Below, piece by piece: positions 58,322 through 64,000 of a stretch of 64,000 nt of DNA. The notes beneath the pieces are model-generated. The model was not told where the DNA came from, ran no database searches, and saw only the letters and a program-made list of their open reading frames with translations. The position numbers and the translations under genes are program-made. This stretch comes from Brachybacterium sillae (GTDB taxonomy: Bacteria; Actinomycetota; Actinomycetes; Actinomycetales; Dermabacteraceae): positions 1,922,001-1,986,000 of the forward strand of contig NZ_JAFEUW010000001.1 of NCBI RefSeq assembly GCF_025028335.1, read 5' to 3'. Numbering within the stretch: the stretch's first letter is position 1; every line of letters begins with the position of its first letter.

Positions 58322-61057
58322 TCACGTCGTCGCCGCTCCGGAGCCCTTCGTGCCCGACGCGCGCTTCGTCGTGCTCTTCGTGGACTTCGTCGTGCTCTTC
58401 GTGCCCTTCGAGGCGCGGGAGGACGTCGAGGCGGCCCGCCCACGCTTCGGGGCCGGGCCCTTGGCGCGCTTCTCCGCCAGGCGCTCCACCGCGATCTCGT
58501 GCGTCAGCGACTCGAGGGTGTCGTCCCGCCGCAGCGTCACGTTGGTGGTGCCGTCAGTGATGTACGGGCCGAAGCGGCCGTCCTTCACCACGATCGGCTT
58601 CTCACTGGTGGGGTCGACCCCCAGCTCCTTGAGCGGCGGCTTCGCGGCGGCGCGGCCCCGCTGCTTCGGCTGGGCGTACAGGGCCTTCGCCTCGTCGAGC
58701 GTGATCGTGAACAGCTGCTCCTCCGACTCCAGGGAGCGCGAGTCGGTGCCCTTCTTCAAGTACGGGCCGTAGCGACCGTTCTGGGCGGTGATCTCGGCAC
58801 CGTCCTCGTCGGTGCCGAGCACACGCGGCAGGGACAGCAGTTTGAGGGCGTCGTCGAGGGTGACGGTGGCGAGGTCCATGGAGCGCAGCAGCGACGCGGT
58901 GCGCGGCTTCGGACGCTTCGTCTTCGGGAGGTCCGCGACCTCCTCCTCGGCGATCACCTCGGTGACGTACGGGCCGTAGCGCCCATCCTTGGCGACGATC
59001 TCACGGCCCGACTCCGGGTCGGTGCCCAGCACGCGACCATCGGACTTCTGCCGTTCCAGCAGCTCCCGGGCCGTCTCCACGGTGAGCTCATCCGGGGCGA
59101 TGTCCAGAGGCACGTTAGCGCGGATCGGATCGGCACCCTCGGGGCCCGGCTGCTCCAGGTACGGGCCGTAGCGACCCACCCGCAGCACGATCCCCTCGCC
59201 GATCGGCACGGAGCTGACCTCGCGGGCGTCGATCTCCCCGGCCCCGTCGACGGCGGAACGCAGACCGGCGTGCTCGTCGGTGCCGTCCCCGCGGTAGAAC
59301 GCCCCCAGATAGGAGGGGCGGTCCAACTCGCCGCGGGCGATCCGGTCCAGATCATCCTCCATCCGGGCGGTGAACTCATAGTCCACGTAGGTGCCGAAGT
59401 TCTCCTCCAGCAACCGGGTGACGGCGAAGGCGTCCCAGGTGGGGACCAGGGCGGTGCCCTTCTTGCCCACGTAACCGCGGTCCTGGATGAGGGAGACGGT
59501 GGAGGCGTAGGTGGAGGGTCGGCCGATGCCGCGCTCCTCCAGCGCCCGCACCAGCGAGGCCTCGGTGTATCGCGGCGGCGGGGCGGTCTCATGGCCCTCC
59601 GGGGTCATGTCCCGCACGTCGAGCTGCTCGCCCTCGTGCATCTGCGGCAGACGCTTGTCGTCGCTCTCCTCGTCATACCGGGAGGCGTCGCGGCCCTCCT
59701 CGTAGGCGGCGAGGAACCCGCGGAAGGTGATGATCGTGCCGGAGGCGCGGAAGACACCCGTGCGACCCTGCGCCTCGACGGTGAGATCCACCGTGGTGGT
59801 GGAGCCCTTCGCGTCGGCCATCTGGGAGGCCACGGTGCGCTTCCAGATCAGGTCATAGAGCTTCAGCGCGTCGCCGTGCAGCTGGCTCGCCAGTTCCGCC
59901 GGGGTGCGGAAGGTGGAACCGGCGGGCCGGATGGCCTCGTGGGCCTCCTGCGCGTTGGCGGACTTGCTCGCGTAGCGGCGGGGCTTCTCGGCCACCATGT
60001 CCCGGCCGTACAGCTCGGCGGCCTGGGTGCGAGCCGCCGAGATCGCCTCCGAGGACAGCGCCACCGAGTCGGTCCGCATGTAGGTGATGTACCCGCCCTC
60101 GTAGAGCGACTGGGCGGTGCGCATGGTCTCCCGGGCGCCCATGCGCAGCTTCCGTCCCGCCTCCTGCTGGAGGGAGCTGGTGGTGAACGGTGCGGCGGGC
60201 CGACGCGTGTACGGCTTCGACTCCAGTGACGTCACCGTCGCCGGGCCCTCCCGCAGAGCATCGGCGAGGGCCGTCGCGGTCTCCTGGGTGAGGACGGTCG
60301 CGGTCGTCCGGCGCAGGGTGCCGTCGTCGGCGAAATCGCTGCCCTGGGCGACGGGGGAGCCGTCGACCTGCCGCAGCTTCGCGGTGAACGCCTCACCGCC
60401 GCCCTGCGGGGCGAAGGCGCCCATGACGTCCCAGTAGGGGGAGACGACGAAGGCCATGCGCTCCCGCTCGCGCTCGACCACCAGGCGGGTGGCGACGGAC
60501 TGCACACGCCCGGCGGACAGGCCCTGGCGGATCTTCCGCCACAGCACGGGGGACAGCTCGTAGCCGACGAGGCGGTCGAGGATGCGGCGGGTCTCCTGGG
60601 CATCGACCAGATGGACGTCGACGTCGCGGGTGTTCTCCAGGGCGGCGCGGATCGCGTCCTGCGTGATCTCGTGGAACACCATGCGGTGCACCGGGGTGGA
60701 CTTCGACGGCTTGAGCGTCTCGAGGAGGTGCCAGGCGATGGCCTCCCCCTCGCGGTCCTCATCGGTGGCGAGGTAGAGGGTGTCGGCGTCCTTGAGGAGA
60801 CGCTTGAGGTCCGCGACACGCTTCTTCTTGTCGGGGTCGACGGCGTAGTACGGGGTGAAGCCGCCCTCGACGTCCACACCGAATCGCCCGTACGGGCCCT
60901 TCTTCACCTCGGCGGGGAGGTCACGGGGCTCCGGGATGTCGCGGATGTGGCCGACGGAGGCCTCCACCACGAAGTCGTCCCCCAGGTAGCGGCCGATCGT
61001 CCGGGCCTTCGCCGGGGACTCCACGATCACCAGATGCCGCTTTCCGGCCACGGTCAC
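58322..61057 (-). CDS. topA: DNA topoisomerase I
   Basis: A 911-residue type IA topoisomerase that relaxes negative supercoils. TOPRIM domain with LVIVESPAKARTIGRYLG and DEDREGEAIAWHLLETL; QGLSAGRVQSVATRLV; catalytic Tyr in YITYMRTDSVALS; GRPSTYASTVSLIQDRGYV. Zinc fingers are absent, as in other actinobacteria; the C terminus has four TOPRIM-C/ topoisomerase-specific repeats (GRYGPYV, GRYGPYLKKG, GRFGPYITDG, GRYGPYLEQ) and a Lys/Ser/Thr-rich basic tail (residues about 880-911). The ATG at 61057 starts MTVAGKRHLVIVESPAK. Confidence 0.96.
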   Translation of the reverse strand: MTVAGKRHLVIVESPAKARTIGRYLGDDFVVEASVGHIRDIPEPRDLPAEVKKGPYGRFGVDVEGGFTPYYAVDPDKKKRVADLKRLLKDADTLYLATDEDREGEAIAWHLLETLKPSKSTPVHRMVFHEITQDAIRAALENTRDVDVHLVDAQETRRILDRLVGYELSPVLWRKIRQGLSAGRVQSVATRLVVERERERMAFVVSPYWDVMGAFAPQGGGEAFTAKLRQVDGSPVAQGSDFADDGTLRRTTATVLTQETATALADALREGPATVTSLESKPYTRRPAAPFTTSSLQQEAGRKLRMGARETMRTAQSLYEGGYITYMRTDSVALSSEAISAARTQAAELYGRDMVAEKPRRYASKSANAQEAHEAIRPAGSTFRTPAELASQLHGDALKLYDLIWKRTVASQMADAKGSTTTVDLTVEAQGRTGVFRASGTIITFRGFLAAYEEGRDASRYDEESDDKRLPQMHEGEQLDVRDMTPEGHETAPPPRYTEASLVRALEERGIGRPSTYASTVSLIQDRGYVGKKGTALVPTWDAFAVTRLLEENFGTYVDYEFTARMEDDLDRIARGELDRPSYLGAFYRGDGTDEHAGLRSAVDGAGEIDAREVSSVPIGEGIVLRVGRYGPYLEQPGPEGADPIRANVPLDIAPDELTVETARELLERQKSDGRVLGTDPESGREIVAKDGRYGPYVTEVIAEEEVADLPKTKRPKPRTASLLRSMDLATVTLDDALKLLSLPRVLGTDEDGAEITAQNGRYGPYLKKGTDSRSLESEEQLFTITLDEAKALYAQPKQRGRAAAKPPLKELGVDPTSEKPIVVKDGRFGPYITDGTTNVTLRRDDTLESLTHEIAVERLAEKRAKGPAPKRGRAASTSSRASKGTKSTTKSTKSTTKRASGTKGSGAATT

Positions 61058-61194
61058 CCACCCTTCCGCGCACCGCTCGGGGGAGCGGCGGCGACGCTGT
61101 CCTGATCGCCGACGGCACAGTGCTCGGCCGCGGCGTCAGATCACCGTACACGCTTCGCAGGGACGAGCCGTGGGCACCGACGGCCCGCGGTGGC

Positions 61195-62715
61195 TCAGCC
61201 CTCTCTCAGCAGACCCCAGGCCAGCAGGTCCCGCAGCTGCGGGGCGGTGCGCTCCCGGGTGGTGTCGAGATCCTCCCCGGTGAGGGCGCACACCGCCGCC
61301 AGGATCTGCCCCAGCGACAGCTCCCCGTCGCATGCGCCGACGGTCGCGGCGAGGACCTGATCGGCTCGGACGATCCGGCCGAGACCCGCGCCCTGCACCA
61401 GCTCGATGAGTTCGGGATCGACGTGACCGGGCACCAGGTGGCGGCGTTCGCGCACCTCGTCAGCCCGGACCGCGTGCAGGGAGAACAGCTGGTCGTCGTC
61501 GAGGGCGGCCAGGCGGCGGCGCTGCGCGAGGGACTCCCACAGGTTCGGGGCGAGGGTGCCGGTGCCGTGGGTGGTGACGTGCTCGGTGACGACACCGGGA
61601 CCAGGGGCGTCGGCAGGACGCTGCAGCAGTATCCAGCCGAAGCCGACGCCCTGCACGCGGCGGGCCGCGAAGTCGTCCAGCCAGGCGCCGATCAGGTCCA
61701 CCCAGTGGGCATCGCGCGGGGTGACGCCACCGTCCCGGGCCCAGGTGCCCGCGTACGCGGCGGGGTCGCTGACCTCCCGCTGCAGCACCAGTGCATCGAG
61801 CCCGGTGCGCTCGAGCCAGGCGCGGGGATGGGCGTCCCAGTGCTCCGGGTCGGTGATCTCCCAGTTCCCCAGCATCACGGCGCGACCGCCCGGTACCAGG
61901 TGGGCGGGCAGGTCCGCGAGGAGGCGGGCGAGGAGACGGTCCCCGGGCTCCCCGCCGTCGCGGTAGGTCCAGGTCTCCGCGCCGGTGCTGGGGGAGATGA
62001 CGAACGGTGGGTTGGAGACGATCAGGTCGAAGGTCTCGCCGGCGACGGGCTCCAGCAGGGAACCCTCGCGCAGGTCGAGGTCGATGCCGTTGAGGGCGGC
62101 GTTGACCGCGGCGACCGCCAGGGCCCGAGACGACAGGTCCGTGGCGACGACCTGCTCGGCGTGGCGGGCCAGGTGCAGTGCCTGGATCCCTCCACCGCAG
62201 CCGAGGTCGAGGGCCCGCCCCACCCGGTCGCGGGGGGTGATCCGCGCCAGGGTGAGGGACGCACCGCCGACACCGAGGACATGATCCGGCGGCAGCGGCT
62301 GTCCGGTGGCGAGCTCCGACAGGTCCGAGAGGATCCACCACTGGATCTCCCCGGCGTCGTCGGTGGCGGTGTACGGCTGCAGTTCGAACAGCGGGTGCGC
62401 CGTCCCGTCGGTGATCCGCACCAGGCCGAGTCCCTCCACGGCGCCGCCGGTGCGGGGCAGGGCGCCGGCGAGGGCGTCGACGGGGACGGACCGGCCCAGC
62501 GCGAAGACGGTGAACAGGACGGAGGCGGCGTCGGAGCGCCCGGCGAGCGCCCGCAGCGCCGGGATCGGGTCCTCCCGCTCCAGGGCGGCACGCGTGGGGG
62601 CGTCGAGCAGCTCCTCCAGGTGGTCGCTGGTGAAGTGGGCATCGGTGAGGTCCTGCCGCAGGTCGCGGGCCAGGTCGGGCGTGAGTGTCGGCACAGCGGG
62701 GGAGGCGGCGGGCAT
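61195..62715 (-). CDS. Class I SAM methyltransferase with N-terminal domain
   Basis: A 506-residue protein. The N-terminal ~140 residues are a helical DUF7059-like domain (LTPDLARDLRQDLTDAHFTSDHLEELL); the methyltransferase starts at RALDLGCGGGIQALHLA (residues 168-183) and carries NPPF (235-238) in LIVSNPPFVI, typical of N6-adenine or glutamine methyltransferases (RsmC/PrmC-like). A C-terminal ~180-residue domain ends the protein. rRNA or protein methylation is likely; the exact target is unknown. The ATG at 62715 was chosen over the extension to 62874. Situated between topA and a divergent helicase, a common actinobacterial neighbourhood. Confidence 0.88.
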   Translation of the reverse strand: MPAASPAVPTLTPDLARDLRQDLTDAHFTSDHLEELLDAPTRAALEREDPIPALRALAGRSDAASVLFTVFALGRSVPVDALAGALPRTGGAVEGLGLVRITDGTAHPLFELQPYTATDDAGEIQWWILSDLSELATGQPLPPDHVLGVGGASLTLARITPRDRVGRALDLGCGGGIQALHLARHAEQVVATDLSSRALAVAAVNAALNGIDLDLREGSLLEPVAGETFDLIVSNPPFVISPSTGAETWTYRDGGEPGDRLLARLLADLPAHLVPGGRAVMLGNWEITDPEHWDAHPRAWLERTGLDALVLQREVSDPAAYAGTWARDGGVTPRDAHWVDLIGAWLDDFAARRVQGVGFGWILLQRPADAPGPGVVTEHVTTHGTGTLAPNLWESLAQRRRLAALDDDQLFSLHAVRADEVRERRHLVPGHVDPELIELVQGAGLGRIVRADQVLAATVGACDGELSLGQILAAVCALTGEDLDTTRERTAPQLRDLLAWGLLREG

Positions 62716-62803
62716 GGCTACGATTGTGCCCCAGTTGCGGCGCGGCCCGGCGAGGCCGCCGAGGCGGCGAGACCGCAGGACGCACACACGAGGCGGGGGT
62801 GCC

Positions 62804-64000
62804 GTGGAGGACGGGCGTGCGATCGAGTTGCTGAGGGAGCTGTCGGAGCCGCTGACCCGCCGCAGCTGCCTCACCCACGTGGAGCGGATGCCCGCCCGGC
62901 CCGGCAGACACGGTCACTGGCCGCAGTGGGCCGATCCGCGGATCGTCGAGCATCTCTCCTCCCGCGGCGTGCACGCCCCCTGGACCCACCAGGAGCGGGC
63001 GGCGCAGTTGGCCCATGAGGGCCGGCACGTGGTGCTGGCGACGGCGACGGCCTCCGGGAAGTCCCTCGCGTACCTGCTGCCCTCGCTCAGTGCCATCGGG
63101 GCGCGGGATCTGGACCCCTCGGCGCCACGGGCGACCGCCCTGTACATCGCACCCACCAAGGCGCTCGCCGCGGACCAGCTGACGAACATCACCGCGCTGA
63201 TCGACGGGGCCGGGATCCGCGGTGCCCGCGCTGCCGTGTACGACGGCGACACCCCGAGCGAGCAGCGCCGCTGGATCCGCCGCCACGGCACCTTCGTGCT
63301 GACGAACCCCGACATGCTCCACTACGGGATCCTTCCGGGGCACGACCAGTGGGCCCACCTGCTGCGGGCGCTGCGCTACGTGATCGTGGACGAATGCCAC
63401 ACGTATCGCGGGGTGTTCGGCTCCCATGTGGCGCTGGTCCTGCGGCGGTTGCTGCGCGTCGCCCGCTCCTACGGTGCGGAGCCCACGATGATCCTCGCCT
63501 CCGCCACCAGCGCGCACCCGGAGATCTCGGCCTCCCGTCTGGTGGGGGCGGAGGTGGAGGCGGTCACCGAGGACGGTTCTCCGCGGGCGGGCCTGACCTT
63601 CGGGTTGTGGGAGCCCGGATCCCGCGCGGTGGTGGACGGCCGCCCCGGGGACCGCGACGAGGAGCATGGTCGCGAGGAGCCGCTGCGGCGCTCCGCCACC
63701 ACCGAGGCGGCCGGGCTGCTCGCGGACCTGGTGGCGTGGGACGTGCAGACCCTGGTGTTCACCCGCTCCCGGCGCTCCGCCGAACTGGTGGCCTCCGGTG
63801 CGCGGCGACTGCTCACCGAGGCCGCGGAGCAGCGGGCGAGCGCGGCGCTCGCCGACCGCGCCACCCGGGTGGCGGCCTACCGCGGTGGGTATCTCGCCGA
63901 GGAGCGTCGACAGCTGGAGGACGGGCTGCGCTCGGGGGAGCTGCGGGCCCTCGCCTCCACCAATGCCCTGGAGCTCGGCATCGACGTGTCGGGGCTGGAT
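62804..64000 (+). CDS. DEAD-box helicase, YprA/Lhr-like, 3' end cut by window edge
   Basis: At least 399 residues. Motifs: Q region WTHQERAAQLAHEG, Walker A ATATASGKS, PTKALAADQ (Ia), TNPDMLH (Ib), Walker B VIVDECHTYRG (DECH), motif III ASATSAHP, and the start of the second RecA lobe (QTLVFTRSRRSAELVASGA, ASTNALELGIDVSG). The layout fits the MrfA/YprA (Hrq1-type) helicases, usually with a DUF1998 zinc domain at the C terminus beyond the edge, involved in mitomycin C repair. GTG at 62804 precedes the ATP domain; divergent from the methyltransferase gene with 88 bp. Confidence 0.9.
   Translation, partial: MEDGRAIELLRELSEPLTRRSCLTHVERMPARPGRHGHWPQWADPRIVEHLSSRGVHAPWTHQERAAQLAHEGRHVVLATATASGKSLAYLLPSLSAIGARDLDPSAPRATALYIAPTKALAADQLTNITALIDGAGIRGARAAVYDGDTPSEQRRWIRRHGTFVLTNPDMLHYGILPGHDQWAHLLRALRYVIVDECHTYRGVFGSHVALVLRRLLRVARSYGAEPTMILASATSAHPEISASRLVGAEVEAVTEDGSPRAGLTFGLWEPGSRAVVDGRPGDRDEEHGREEPLRRSATTEAAGLLADLVAWDVQTLVFTRSRRSAELVASGARRLLTEAAEQRASAALADRATRVAAYRGGYLAEERRQLEDGLRSGELRALASTNALELGIDVSGLD

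Overview
The window is a high-GC (about 70 %), gene-dense actinobacterial chromosome segment. Frequent GTG starts, 1-4 bp operon overlaps (ATGA, GTGA, TGATG), a GlxR-type Crp, LytR_C, DUF3027, DUF4177 and DUF222/HNH proteins, a two-gene thiosulfate importer and the tRNA content fit Micrococcales, possibly a Brachybacterium-like Dermabacteraceae member. The genus is a guess. I see no rRNA, CRISPR array, prophage or replication origin. About 55 genes, one IS element and one tRNA can be supported.

Layout. 1-2.3 kb: divergent haem genes hemE (cut by the window edge) and hemA. 2.3-8 kb: minus-strand operon of an acyltransferase/SGNH membrane protein, a DUF6541-like membrane protein and an M18 aminopeptidase. 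8-13.3 kb: tgt, with an IS5-family element inserted exactly at its stop codon, then convergent lacZ. 13.4-21 kb: DUF3375 (JetA-like), MFS transporter, frameshifted universal stress protein, alkyltransferase-like protein, tsuA/tsuB thiosulfate uptake genes, and DUF4194 (JetB-like). 21.3-26.6 kb: iron-siderophore cassette (binding lipoprotein, two permeases, ATPase, siderophore-interacting reductase) behind a DtxR/IdeR-like palindrome. 26.9-32.2 kb: HNH/DUF222 protein, cstA-ybdD (probable pyruvate uptake), and a small lipoprotein pair. 32.4-35.7 kb: a large SMC-like ATPase (JetC-like). 35.7-42.5 kb: maltokinase, a CshA-type repeat surface protein, a LytR_C protein, GH20 hexosaminidase and an NlpC/P60 peptidoglycan hydrolase. 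42.9 kb: tRNA-Pro(CGG). 43-51.8 kb: actinobacterial core block (metallophosphoesterase, class A PBP with PASTA, DUF4177, RidA, MBL hydrolase, crp, nth, NUDIX, cold shock protein, DUF3027). 51.9-64 kb: holB (frameshifted as given), tmk, Gfo/Idh/MocA oxidoreductase, sugar ABC transporter, topA, a methyltransferase and a DEAD-box helicase cut by the window edge.

The most interesting feature is a dispersed SMC-type plasmid-defence/condensin set. JetA-, JetB- and JetC-like genes of the Wadjet/MksBEF(G) family, normally one operon with jetD, lie at 13.4, 20.4 and 32.4 kb. They share one strand and keep the canonical A-B-C order, but are separated by about 5.5 and 11.3 kb of unrelated genes. No JetD is seen; a convergent maltokinase gene begins 3 bp after jetC, where jetD would be expected. 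Whether this is a working split system or a decaying one is the main open question.

Two frameshifts, in the universal stress gene and in holB, both sit at C/G homopolymers. Because holB is normally essential, sequencing error is a serious possibility for both.
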